A program made the position numbers and the translations under genes. From Deltaproteobacteria bacterium (lineage in GTDB: Bacteria; Desulfobacterota; DSM-4660; Desulfatiglandales; HGW-15), in NCBI GenBank assembly GCA_020060805.1, contig JAGUZM010000487.1, positions 1 to 34,056 of the forward strand: a DNA stretch of 34,056 nt. The letters are read 5' to 3'. Positions 18,145-27,173 of the stretch are shown in pieces. The notes beneath the pieces are model-generated. The model ran no database searches, had not been told where the DNA came from, and saw nothing but the letters and a program-made list of their open reading frames with translations. How positions within the stretch are numbered: position 1 is the first letter of the stretch; every line of letters starts with the position of its first letter.

Positions 18145-19023
18145 GTGACTGACCTCGGTGCGTTGGGAAGTCAGTTTTTCGTCGGCCTCAGTCGCGCCAT
18201 GATTTTGTTCGTCGTCTGTTCTGGGCTGAGTTTTGTCCTCGGCGTGCTGCGAGTCCCCAACGTGGCGCACGGTTCTCTGTACATGATCGGCGCTTTTTCG
18301 GCCTACAGCATCACAAAGCTCCTCCCCGGCCCGGCGGGTTTCTGGCTAGCCTTGATCCTGGCGCCCCTGGTGGTGGCCCTTGTCAGTTTCGTGGCGGAAA
18401 GGGCCCTGTTCTGCCGTCTCTACCAGCGGGAGCACTTGATGCTCCTTCTTTTCACCTTTGCCCTGAGCTTGATTCTGGGTGACCTTGTCAAAATCGTTTG
18501 GGGTGCGGAGTACAAATCCATCATGGCTCCCGCTCTTTTCAACGGATCGGTGAGCGTGCTGGGCGCATCCATCCCGCGGTACAATTTTTTTCTCCTCGTG
18601 GTCGGGCCTTTGGTCGCCGTGGCGTTGTGGTTTTTTACGACCAAGACCAAGATGGGAAAGATCGCCAGAGCCGCGGCAGTGGACAGGGAGATGGTGGGAG
18701 CGGTGGGGATCAACGTGAGCTGGGTTTTCGCCTTTGCCTTTGTCCTGGGGTGTTTCCTGGCCGGCCTGGGCGGTGCCCTGGTTGCGCCCACGGTCAGCAT
18801 CACCCTGGGCATGGACCACAACCTCATCATCGAGGCCTTCCTGATTGTCACCATCGGGGGTCTCGGCAACATGTGGGGTGCCATGGTGGGGTCCTTGATT
18901 TTCGGGCTGACCCAGGCTTTCGGGGTCCTGTTCTGGCCTCAATTCGCGATCGTCTTTCCCTACATGGCGGTCGTCATCGTCCTGATCTGGCGTCCCAGGG
19001 GGATGCTCAAATCGGTCTGGTGA
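18145..19023 (+). CDS. Branched-chain amino-acid ABC transporter permease (LivH type)
   Basis: Multi-TM; VLRVPNVAHGSLYMIGAFSAY; IIEAFLIVTIGGLGNMWGAMVGSLIFGL. Confidence 0.93.
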   Translation: MTDLGALGSQFFVGLSRAMILFVVCSGLSFVLGVLRVPNVAHGSLYMIGAFSAYSITKLLPGPAGFWLALILAPLVVALVSFVAERALFCRLYQREHLMLLLFTFALSLILGDLVKIVWGAEYKSIMAPALFNGSVSVLGASIPRYNFFLLVVGPLVAVALWFFTTKTKMGKIARAAAVDREMVGAVGINVSWVFAFAFVLGCFLAGLGGALVAPTVSITLGMDHNLIIEAFLIVTIGGLGNMWGAMVGSLIFGLTQAFGVLFWPQFAIVFPYMAVVIVLIWRPRGMLKSVW

Positions 19024-19036
19024 TGAGGAGTGAATC

Positions 19037-19975
19037 TTGGGAAAAAGCGACCTGAACCTGAAAGTTCTATGGCTCCCGACGCTGATCCTGGTTCTCCTGG
19101 TCTTCTTGCCGGCCTTTCTTCCCCGGTTCTACACCTATATCCTGGCCGTCATTTTTGTGACAGCTCTTTTGGCCATGAGCCTTAACATGGTGGTGGGCCA
19201 CGGCGGCCTGTTCCAGTTCCATCACGGCGTTTTCTACGGCGTGGGGGCTTATGCCTTCGCCCTGATGCTCACCAAAACCGCGCTGCCGATGTGGCTCTGC
19301 TTCATCGTTTCGCCCCTGATAGCAGCGGCCGTGGGTTTGCTGATCGGGTGGTTCTGCGTGCGGTTGACGAGTTTGTATTTCGGCATGCTACAGATTTCGC
19401 TGGGATCTCTCATCTGGGCGATTGCCTTTCGATGGTATGACCTGACCCACGGCGACGACGGCCTTCACGGCGTCCCTATTCCCGATTCGATCGCCTCCAC
19501 GTCAGGGGCCTACTATTTCATCCTCCTCTTTTCGGTCCTCTGTCTGATGGCCATGTACATCATTCACCGGTCTCCCTTCGGTACAACCATGCAGGCCATC
19601 CGGGACAATCCTGCACGGTGCTCGGCTGTGGGGATCAACGTGAGGCGGCACCAACTCACGGCGATCGTGATCGCCACGTTTTTCGCGGGCGTTGCGGGTG
19701 TTCTGTTCGTGGTCCTGGAACACTCCGTGTTCCCGGATCTGCTTTTCTGGGTCCTCTCCCTGGAGATCTTCATCATGTGCCTCCTCGGGGGCTGGTTCAC
19801 CTTCGCAGGCCCGATTCTGGGAGCCGCCATCACGGTGTTATTGAGGACCTTCGTCGGCATCTACACGGAGTACTGGACCATGATTCTCGGGATCCTCCTC
19901 ATCCTTCTGATTTTCTTCCTGCCAGAAGGCGTCATGGGATTCATCGGAGAAAGACTCCTGTCTCGAAAAAGGTGA
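19037..19975 (+). CDS. Branched-chain amino-acid ABC transporter permease (LivM type)
   Basis: LNMVVGHGGLFQFHHGVFYGVGAYAFALM; RSPFGTTMQAIRDNPARCSAVGINV; likely TTG start. Confidence 0.92.
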   Translation: MGKSDLNLKVLWLPTLILVLLVFLPAFLPRFYTYILAVIFVTALLAMSLNMVVGHGGLFQFHHGVFYGVGAYAFALMLTKTALPMWLCFIVSPLIAAAVGLLIGWFCVRLTSLYFGMLQISLGSLIWAIAFRWYDLTHGDDGLHGVPIPDSIASTSGAYYFILLFSVLCLMAMYIIHRSPFGTTMQAIRDNPARCSAVGINVRRHQLTAIVIATFFAGVAGVLFVVLEHSVFPDLLFWVLSLEIFIMCLLGGWFTFAGPILGAAITVLLRTFVGIYTEYWTMILGILLILLIFFLPEGVMGFIGERLLSRKR

Positions 19976-19978
19976 ACG

Positions 19979-20722
19979 ATGCTGCAAGTGGAAAAAGTCT
20001 CCAAGTCCTTCGATAAATTCCTGGCCGTGAACGGGGCGGATCTCTTGGTTGGAAAGGGTCAATTGGTGGCGGTGATCGGTCCGAACGGCGCAGGAAAGAC
20101 CACCCTTTTCAACATGATCACAGGCCAGCTGAAGCCGGATCGGGGCAGGGTGGTGTTGAACGGCGAGGAGATCAGCACTCTGGCAACCCACGAGATCTGC
20201 AGGCGGGGCATCGCCCGTTCCTTCCAGATCGCGAACATCTTCCATCGCCTTACGGTGTTCCGGAATGTCCAGGTTTCCGTCCTATCAGAGCAGAGAAAGA
20301 GCAGCAACATCGTGAGGCCCGCTCATGCCATGGCGGTTGAGGAGACCAACAGGATTCTGAAAAGCGTGGGGCTTCTGGACAAAGCCGATCACGTTGCCGG
20401 TTCCCTTTCCCACGGGGACCAGCGAATCCTGGAGATAGCCATCGCTCTGGGCAATCAACCTCAAATGCTCGTTCTCGACGAGCCCACGGCAGGCATGTCG
20501 CCCGATGAAACTCAGGCGACGATGACGCTGATCAAGAGGCTTGCCGAAACCCAGGGCCTGACCATCGTCTTCTGCGAGCATGACATGGATGTGGTTTTCA
20601 ACACCGCCCAGAGCATCATGGTCATGCACTACGGAAAGACGATCATCCAGGGAAAGCCTGAGGAAGTCAGAGAAAACAGGGCTGTTCAAGAAGCCTACCT
20701 TGGAGGCGAGGAGGATGCTTGA
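19979..20722 (+). CDS. ABC transporter ATP-binding protein (LivG type)
   Basis: GPNGAGKTTLFNMITG, LSHGDQRILEIAIALGNQPQMLVLDEPTAGMSPDE. Confidence 0.95.
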   Translation: MLQVEKVSKSFDKFLAVNGADLLVGKGQLVAVIGPNGAGKTTLFNMITGQLKPDRGRVVLNGEEISTLATHEICRRGIARSFQIANIFHRLTVFRNVQVSVLSEQRKSSNIVRPAHAMAVEETNRILKSVGLLDKADHVAGSLSHGDQRILEIAIALGNQPQMLVLDEPTAGMSPDETQATMTLIKRLAETQGLTIVFCEHDMDVVFNTAQSIMVMHYGKTIIQGKPEEVRENRAVQEAYLGGEEDA

Positions 20723-21410
20723 AGTAGACGGGATTCATACTTACTACGGTTTGAGCCATATTCTGTTCGGCGTCTCCTTGGAAGTGGACGCCGGCCAGGT
20801 CGCCTGTCTTCTGGGAAGAAACGGGGCTGGGAAAACCACGACCCTGAAAAGCATCTTAGGAATCGCCCCGCCGAGGCAAGGCCGTGTGCGATTCAAAGGG
20901 GTGGATGTTACGGGCGAAGAACCCTTTGTCATGGTGAGGAGAGGGATCGGTTATGTCCCGGATGATCGGAGGATCTTCGCTGACCTCACGGTGGGAGAAA
21001 ACCTGGAGATCGCCGCAAGGCGGGAAAAGGGCAGAGAGTACTGGGATAAGAAAAAGGTATTTGAATTGTTTCCTCCCCTGGAAAGGCTCGATCACCGGCG
21101 GGGGGGGTTACTCAGCGGGGGAGAGCAGAAGATGCTGGCCATCGGGAGGGCCCTCATGGGGAACCCTGAATTCCTTCTCCTGGATGAGCCGACTGAGGGC
21201 ATCGCGCCTGTGCTGGTTCGCGCCTTTGGCAAGACCATTGTGCGCCTCAAGGAAGTCGGCCTGACCGTGCTCATCGCCGAACAGAACGTCAAGTTTACCC
21301 TCAAGCTGAGCGACAGGGGTTACATCATCGACAACGGCCGAATCTGCTACCAGGGGACGGTCAAGGAACTCGTGGAGAATGAAGAGGTGAGAAGGACCTG
21401 TGGCATTTAG
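20715..21410 (+). CDS. ABC transporter ATP-binding protein (LivF type)
   Basis: GRNGAGKTTTLKSILG, LLSGGEQKMLAIGRALMGNPEFLLLDEPTEGIAP; 8-bp overlap with the preceding gene. Confidence 0.95.
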   Translation: MLEVDGIHTYYGLSHILFGVSLEVDAGQVACLLGRNGAGKTTTLKSILGIAPPRQGRVRFKGVDVTGEEPFVMVRRGIGYVPDDRRIFADLTVGENLEIAARREKGREYWDKKKVFELFPPLERLDHRRGGLLSGGEQKMLAIGRALMGNPEFLLLDEPTEGIAPVLVRAFGKTIVRLKEVGLTVLIAEQNVKFTLKLSDRGYIIDNGRICYQGTVKELVENEEVRRTCGI

Positions 21411-21415
21411 AGAAC

Positions 21416-21521
21416 AGGAGTCAGGAGCCAGGAGTCAGGGAAAAGGAGTCCGTTGCAGAGCGATCTGCAGGCTGGGTCTTTGCCTCAATGATGAATGATC
21501 AATGTTAGATGACGGATGAGG
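21416..21521. repeat. Two adjacent heptad-periodic blocks
   Basis: aggagtc aggagcc aggagtc aggg (21416-21440); aatgatg aatgatc aatgtta gatgacg gatgagg (21487-21521). Confidence 0.6.
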
Positions 21522-21532
21522 GACAACTGTTT

Positions 21533-21856
21533 ATGAACCATTTTGTTATCAAAGAGATGAACCCCCGAACCCCTGCGCCGGGTGTGGAAATGCGGGTGAT
21601 CCACGGCGACAGAATGACCATGGTTTTCTATCGACTTCAGCCGGGGGCAGGGGTGCCCGTCCACGCCCATCCCCACGAGCAGATCGGCACTGTGCTGAGA
21701 GGTGCGATTGAGCTGACGGTGGGCGAAGAAAAAAGAAAAGTCCTCGAGGGAGAGGCGTACCTCGTGCCTCCCAACGTCATCCACGGAGGCCGGTGCGCTG
21801 AGCTTCCCTCTGAGATCATTGAAGTTTTCTCCCCTCCCCGGGAAGATTTTCGCTAA
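21533..21856 (+). CDS. Cupin-domain protein
   Basis: PGAGVPVHAHPHEQIGTVLRGAIELTVGEEKRKVLEGEAYLVPPNVIHGG cupin motifs 1 and 2. Confidence 0.9.
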   Translation: MNHFVIKEMNPRTPAPGVEMRVIHGDRMTMVFYRLQPGAGVPVHAHPHEQIGTVLRGAIELTVGEEKRKVLEGEAYLVPPNVIHGGRCAELPSEIIEVFSPPREDFR

Positions 21857-21893
21857 TATCACCTCTCACAAATTCGTTTAATAAGTCCCTGGT

Positions 21894-22179
21894 GCGGCCC
21901 CGCCCGCCCGGAGATGGGCTTTCACGCCGACCCCAGGGGGGTTGGTCTCTTCAGAGCCGCAACCACCTCCCCAGCCTACCAACCGGCGCCGAAAAGTCAT
22001 AGGGTTACGGCAGTAGCCCCAGAGAGGTAACGCTCCGACTGGCTTGGAGGGAATGCGCCTACCCCGGAAAAGACTTGATATCATGGGGGCGGTTGACGGG
22101 ATGAGTCCATTTCCGGTTGCGGACTCGAAAGAGACCACCCTCCGGGGTCGGCCGAGAAAGAAATTTCGGGTGGGGCTGC
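21894..22179 (+). ncRNA. Candidate structured RNA / long imperfect inverted repeat of unknown class
   Basis: Arms 21894-21964 and 22115-22179 pair over about 53 bp in blocks, including GCCGACCCC/GGGGTCGGC, TGGTCTCTT/AAGAGACCA, CCGCAACC/GGTTGCGG and GCGGCCCCGCCCG/CGGGTGGGGCTGC. Internal hairpins are also present. Confidence 0.5.
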
Positions 22180-22253
22180 GACGGAATTGATCAACGAACT
22201 TCTGAGACACGATACTGGGCAACGACACCATCGAAAACCGGGAACGCTTTTTT

Positions 22254-23606
22254 TCAGGGCTTTTCAGGGAAGATGTTGATTTTGGATAAAAGGGTGTTTC
22301 GGTGAATGCCCAGGATTTCCGAGGCTTTTTTTCTGTTCCCGTCCACGCTGTCCAGGACCTCTTGAATATACTGCTGCTCAAAGTCATCCACCGCTTCCTT
22401 GAGGGTCACGCCTTTGATCTTTGCCTTGGCGATGCTGAAGGTGGAGATGTCACTGAGCTGTATCTCAGGCCCTTTCGAGATGGTAAAAGATCGCTCTACC
22501 AGGTTCTGGAGTTCCCTCACGTTTCCCGGCCAGTCATATGCCGCGAGCGCTTCAGCTGCCTCTGAAGAGAATTTCTTGAGTGGTTTTCCGCTTCGCTTCG
22601 CGTTTAATCCCAGGAAATGGTCGAGAAGAAGGGGAATGTCTTTTCTCCTCCCCCGCAGAGGGGGCAAGTGAATCGGAAATACGTTGAGGCGATAGAACAG
22701 ATCTTCCCTGAACCGGCCGCTTCCGATCAGTTCCCGAAGGTCCTTGTTGGAGGAAGCGATGAACCGGATATCGACCTTAATCACCTTGGTGGAGCCGATT
22801 CTCTCGAATTCCTTTTCCTGGATGGCCCTCAGAAGCTTCGCCTGCATGCTTATGTCCAGCGTGTCGATGTCATCCAGGAAAACGGTCCCTTTGTTGGCGA
22901 TTTCCAGCTTGCCCAAGGTTGTCCTCACAGCGCCGGTGAAAGCGCCTTTATGGTACCCGAATAGGGTGCTCTCCATCAGGGTCGGAGGAATCGCGGCGCA
23001 AGCCAGAACGACAAAGGGCTGATGTTGCCTGGGGCTGAGCTTGTGAATCGCCCTGGCAAAGAGCTCCTTGCCGGTTCCGCTCTCCCCCTGGATCAGAATC
23101 GCGCTGTCGCTTCCGGCAATGGTCGAGATGATCTCGAAGATCTTCATCATCCTCTCATCTTGGCCGATGATCTCTTCTGAGGGATGGTATCGCTCCAGCT
23201 CGTTCCTGAGGTAAGCCAATTCCTTGATAAGACTTCGTTTCTCGAGGGCGCGCTTGATGATGTTGATCACCTCATCCACGATAAACGGCTTGATGATGTA
23301 CTCGTATGCTCCCAGCTTGATGGCTCTGACCGCGGTTTGAACGTCTTTCACGGCAGTGACCATGATCACCTCCGGGTGTGGATCGATTGCCTTGAGTTTC
23401 TGGAGCAGGTCAAGGCCGTTCACGTCCGGGAGAAGAATATCGAGAAGAATCAGGTCAACGGTATTTTGCGTCAGGGCCTCGATCGCCTCTTTTCCCGTCT
23501 CTGCCAGCAGCACATGGTAGTTGTCTTTGAGCACCATTTTGAATGACTGCCTGATGCCGTTTTCGTCATCCACGACAAGGATGGTTCCCTGTTTGTCCGT
23601 GACCAT
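22254..23606 (-). CDS. Sigma-54-dependent response regulator (NtrC family)
   Basis: Receiver TILVVDDENGIRQ..LILLDILLPDVNG; AAA+ GESGTGKELFARAIH; GAFTGA; C-terminal Fis-like HTH KKASEILGIHRNTLLSKI. Confidence 0.96.
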   Translation of the reverse strand: MVTDKQGTILVVDDENGIRQSFKMVLKDNYHVLLAETGKEAIEALTQNTVDLILLDILLPDVNGLDLLQKLKAIDPHPEVIMVTAVKDVQTAVRAIKLGAYEYIIKPFIVDEVINIIKRALEKRSLIKELAYLRNELERYHPSEEIIGQDERMMKIFEIISTIAGSDSAILIQGESGTGKELFARAIHKLSPRQHQPFVVLACAAIPPTLMESTLFGYHKGAFTGAVRTTLGKLEIANKGTVFLDDIDTLDISMQAKLLRAIQEKEFERIGSTKVIKVDIRFIASSNKDLRELIGSGRFREDLFYRLNVFPIHLPPLRGRRKDIPLLLDHFLGLNAKRSGKPLKKFSSEAAEALAAYDWPGNVRELQNLVERSFTISKGPEIQLSDISTFSIAKAKIKGVTLKEAVDDFEQQYIQEVLDSVDGNRKKASEILGIHRNTLLSKINIFPEKP

Positions 23607-24269
23607 TGCAGGTTCCTCGGAAGGCTTTCAACGCGAAGCACGATTCCCAAAAACCGTTCTCAGGGCGCCGAGTCGGAGGCCCTGATTCCGGAAAAACATT
23701 TTCCACAATTTGCCTGACGAAGGCAAACAAGAAAAATCAGGCCCCTATTGGAAGGGTGAACGGCAGCCAATTCGGGTTGTCGGGCAGACTCCTGGAGGGG
23801 ATTTTTGTAAGTCCGGCGGGCTGTCAAAGGACCTTTACAAAAGGATATTCCTATGGTAGGATTAATATCCGATTTCAAGGTGTTATGGGTCCGCTCGCCA
23901 AGCGGGTTTTATCCTCCAGGCGAGTAAGGGAAATGGGTTTCAGCGATACGTCACCAGTGGCGGACTAGTCATGGAATTTCAGATACATGAACGAAATGCG
24001 CTGCTCCTCTACCTCGAATCCCTTCTCTCCGATTCCTCCGACTCACTGTCCAATTTTTGTTTTCGTCCCTAAGGTCTGTTGAAAAGACTCGGCACAAGCG
24101 TGTGCTCATGGAGAATAGTCATCAGGAATGCATGGCCCATCAAAGAGCAAATGGATATCTCGCAATGAACGACGCTAGGCAGAGGGCATTGGAAGGCTTT
24201 CCCAATCTTGGAAAAATGTAGCAAATCAAAATACTTAGTTCCGAGGCACCCTGCGGAGGGAAAATCGAG

Positions 24270-25232
24270 ATGAAGGTCAGTTCTTTTTTGCAAACAAGGC
24301 CCAATCTTTTTGCCTGCCAGGTACTCGGTTGGCGACTGACATCACACTACATCCATCTCATGGGGCATCTGTATTTTCGTGTGAATAAACAAGAGAAACG
24401 GAAGGTCGAAGGGTCCATCCAAATGGCCCTTGGTGTAAGCAAAAGCCGCAAGGAGATCGCGGAGCTGAAAAGACAGGTCTTGCTGGGGCTTCTCGACCAC
24501 TACTACGAAAAGGTTTTCAATGCCTACTCTTCGGTGGGGGAACTGCGGTCGTTCCTGCGGGACAACGTTGAAGGTGAAGGTCTGGAGTCCCTGGATGCGG
24601 CCCTGAGCAAAGGGAGGGGGGCGCTTTTCGTGACAGGTCACTTCGGGGGGGTGGAGTTCATCCCCGGTTACCTCGCCGTTTGCGGTTACCCGGTGACGAT
24701 CCTGGTGCGGTTCTCCTCACAGCTCTTGCGCAACAAATCGCTCTTGAAGGCTGCGAAATTTCACGCAAAAATCATTGATGTAGACAAAACCCAAAACATC
24801 CTTAAAGCCATTTCCGAGAACCTGAAGGAAAATCGCATCGTCGTGACCCAGTGCGATGAGATTGACGAATGGAAACCCATGAGAAACGGCACCCGGTGGT
24901 TCCTCGGAAAGTGCATCAACCTGGACAGGACTATTAATGTCGTGCTCAGGCGGAGCGGGGCTGCCGTGGTTTTCGGGATCATGGAGAGGCAACACAAGCA
25001 GCAATACAAACTCATCATGTCATCTCTGGAGGAGCTGAGGAAGGCCTTCGGCCTTCCTGGCGATGCTTCTCCCAGTGCAGCCGTACTCAAGCTTCTGGAG
25101 CAGCACATCTACGCGCACCCCGACCAGTGGTACCAGTGGGGCAAGTATTTTGGAATCGTAACAAGACCCATTTATTTCATTGAGTTCGAAAGGCGCAAGT
25201 CCCTGCCTTACCTGGAGCCTGCCACAGTTTGA
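24270..25232 (+). CDS. Lysophospholipid acyltransferase (LpxL/HtrB-like) family protein
   Basis: GALFVTGHFGGVEFIPGYLAVCGYPVTILVR (HX4E motif); C-terminal HPDQWYQWGKYF. Confidence 0.8.
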   Translation: MKVSSFLQTRPNLFACQVLGWRLTSHYIHLMGHLYFRVNKQEKRKVEGSIQMALGVSKSRKEIAELKRQVLLGLLDHYYEKVFNAYSSVGELRSFLRDNVEGEGLESLDAALSKGRGALFVTGHFGGVEFIPGYLAVCGYPVTILVRFSSQLLRNKSLLKAAKFHAKIIDVDKTQNILKAISENLKENRIVVTQCDEIDEWKPMRNGTRWFLGKCINLDRTINVVLRRSGAAVVFGIMERQHKQQYKLIMSSLEELRKAFGLPGDASPSAAVLKLLEQHIYAHPDQWYQWGKYFGIVTRPIYFIEFERRKSLPYLEPATV

Positions 25233-25607
25233 TTCCCCCGTTGACCCCGTAAGGTTCGTTTCTTCGGCTTGGAAAGCGGCACCCTGCACAAAGGGGACAG
25301 CCCGATTGAAATCGCTCCTCACCGGATCATTTTCCTCCTGAAGCATATCATCAGGACCGTGTTTCTAGCCGGCGCTTCGGATGACCGGCTCGTGGTTGGA
25401 CGGTCTTATCAGCCTAGTTGGTCATAGATTTTCCGGTTTTCTGATTGATTTCCGTATAAAAAGCTTAGTAAAATATAAAAGAAATTATTTTAGGAGGCGG
25501 AAAGGAAGGTTGATGCCCCGTGGTTTTTTATGCCACCTCTCCTCGAATTCTTTGAGAGGCCGGGATAACCAAAACCAAAGGGCGAGGAAAACCGAAAAAA
25601 GATCTCC

Positions 25608-27146
25608 ATGATTCTTTTCATAGAGCCTATCTCCAAGAACATTGACATGTATGTCCCAGCCTATCCGTTACCCATTCTTGAGATAGCCAGCTTCGTCAGT
25701 TCCCATCTTCCCAGCGTCGATATCGGAGTCATTTCCGTCCCCGTGGACTATGGGCTGCCGATCACCCCTCAAGGTAAAGCCCAGATACACGAAGAGCTTA
25801 TCAGGGACATTCTGTCCTACAAACCCAAGGCTGTCGGCATTTCCTGCACAGCCATCGCCCAGGCGGAAGAGACGATTCAAATCTGCGAACTCATCAAGGC
25901 GAGGAATCCCGATGTCATCACCTTCTTGGGCGGATATTTCCCCACTCTCTATTATGAAGAGATATTCATGCGAACCTCGGCAGTGGATCTCATCGTAGCC
26001 GGTGAAGGTGAAGAGCCGGCCTTAAGAATCGTCGAGTCTCTGGTCGCTGGAAAAAGCCCGTTCAACCATGGTATCCCCAATCTCGTATGGAAAGATAACA
26101 ACCATCTCAACAAGACGAGAAACGGGAGAGCCTTTGATCTTCGGGGAAAGACTTTCCTCGATTTGAAACTGCTCAAATCTCAGAAAAGTTATGATATACT
26201 GCCTTACGCGTTCAGCCGAGGATGCCCCTACCATTGCGGTTTTTGCATGGAAAAGTACATTCGCCCTGTCAGGAGAGAGGTCCCGCAGGAGATCATTTGG
26301 GGAGATCTCTCCAATTTGGTGCGTCATAGCAGGGCTCATACCCTGCTGATCAGTGATGCCCTTTTTATGTCCTTTAAGCTCCTTCCAACGCTGAAAGCCC
26401 TGGGGATGAAAATCAACTTTGAAACCCGGTGTGATGTCATAGATCCCCGTATCCTATCTGAGATTGCGGATGTGTGCGGCATCCTTGCCCTAGGGTTTGA
26501 ATCAGCGAGCTACGAGACACTGAAGAGGATGAACAAGGTCAAGGACAGGTCTCATTACGAAAAGTATGTTTCAGGCACCGCAGAGGTATTCCGTCAGGCG
26601 GTAAGGATGGATATCCCGGTGGTCGTATTCATGATCGCGGGATACCCGGGGGACACGGAGGAGGATCTGAAAAGGAGCCTTGAGTTTGTCGGAAGTTTGG
26701 CAAAAATCAAGGGCGAAGGAGGTTATGTTTTCAAGATCGGCGAGTGTCGGGTTTATCCGAAGACAAAGCTTCATGAATTTGCATCAGCGATGCCTGACAC
26801 GATCTTTGAAGATAATGGCGTGTTCGGCGAAAATATCGTGAGAGTGCCTTCCAAACACTTGAATTTTGAAACGGTGCTTTCTTACATGAATCAAATATTC
26901 AACCTATCGCACACCACCCCTAAACTGCAGGACGCCATCACGAAGACCATGCCCCTTTTCCGCATACCTGCCAAGGGCCTGTCTGACGGCATGCTCCCCG
27001 ACATTTGCTTCAGGGACAGGGAAAGGGGTATCCTTAAGGCTCACGGCGACAACCTGTCACGAATCAGAAAACTCGTCCCGGCGTTGAGAGAAAAATATCA
27101 GGAATGGCTTCCAGGTATAAGGCAAATGCGTTCGCTGGAAGTCTGA
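25608..27146 (+). CDS. Radical SAM protein with B12-binding-like N-terminal domain
   Basis: CPYHCGFC (CxxxCxxC) cluster; N-terminal Rossmann-like KPKAVGISCTAIAQAEETIQICELIKARNPDVITFLGGYFPT; FESASYETLKRMNK. Confidence 0.9.
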   Translation: MILFIEPISKNIDMYVPAYPLPILEIASFVSSHLPSVDIGVISVPVDYGLPITPQGKAQIHEELIRDILSYKPKAVGISCTAIAQAEETIQICELIKARNPDVITFLGGYFPTLYYEEIFMRTSAVDLIVAGEGEEPALRIVESLVAGKSPFNHGIPNLVWKDNNHLNKTRNGRAFDLRGKTFLDLKLLKSQKSYDILPYAFSRGCPYHCGFCMEKYIRPVRREVPQEIIWGDLSNLVRHSRAHTLLISDALFMSFKLLPTLKALGMKINFETRCDVIDPRILSEIADVCGILALGFESASYETLKRMNKVKDRSHYEKYVSGTAEVFRQAVRMDIPVVVFMIAGYPGDTEEDLKRSLEFVGSLAKIKGEGGYVFKIGECRVYPKTKLHEFASAMPDTIFEDNGVFGENIVRVPSKHLNFETVLSYMNQIFNLSHTTPKLQDAITKTMPLFRIPAKGLSDGMLPDICFRDRERGILKAHGDNLSRIRKLVPALREKYQEWLPGIRQMRSLEV

Positions 27147-27173
27147 CGAACCCACCCGAGATTCCAGGACAAA

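Noticed and set aside
21878-22387. 169-aa minus-strand ORF overlapping the 3' end of the response regulator gene
   Set aside because: Overlaps a confident CDS in another frame, is low in recognisable motifs, and coincides with the inverted repeat; most likely a chance ORF in GC-rich DNA.
25381-25611. 76-aa ORF ending in an ATGA overlap with the radical SAM gene
   Set aside because: No recognisable features or good ribosome-binding site; composition looks non-coding. Could be revisited with ribosome profiling.
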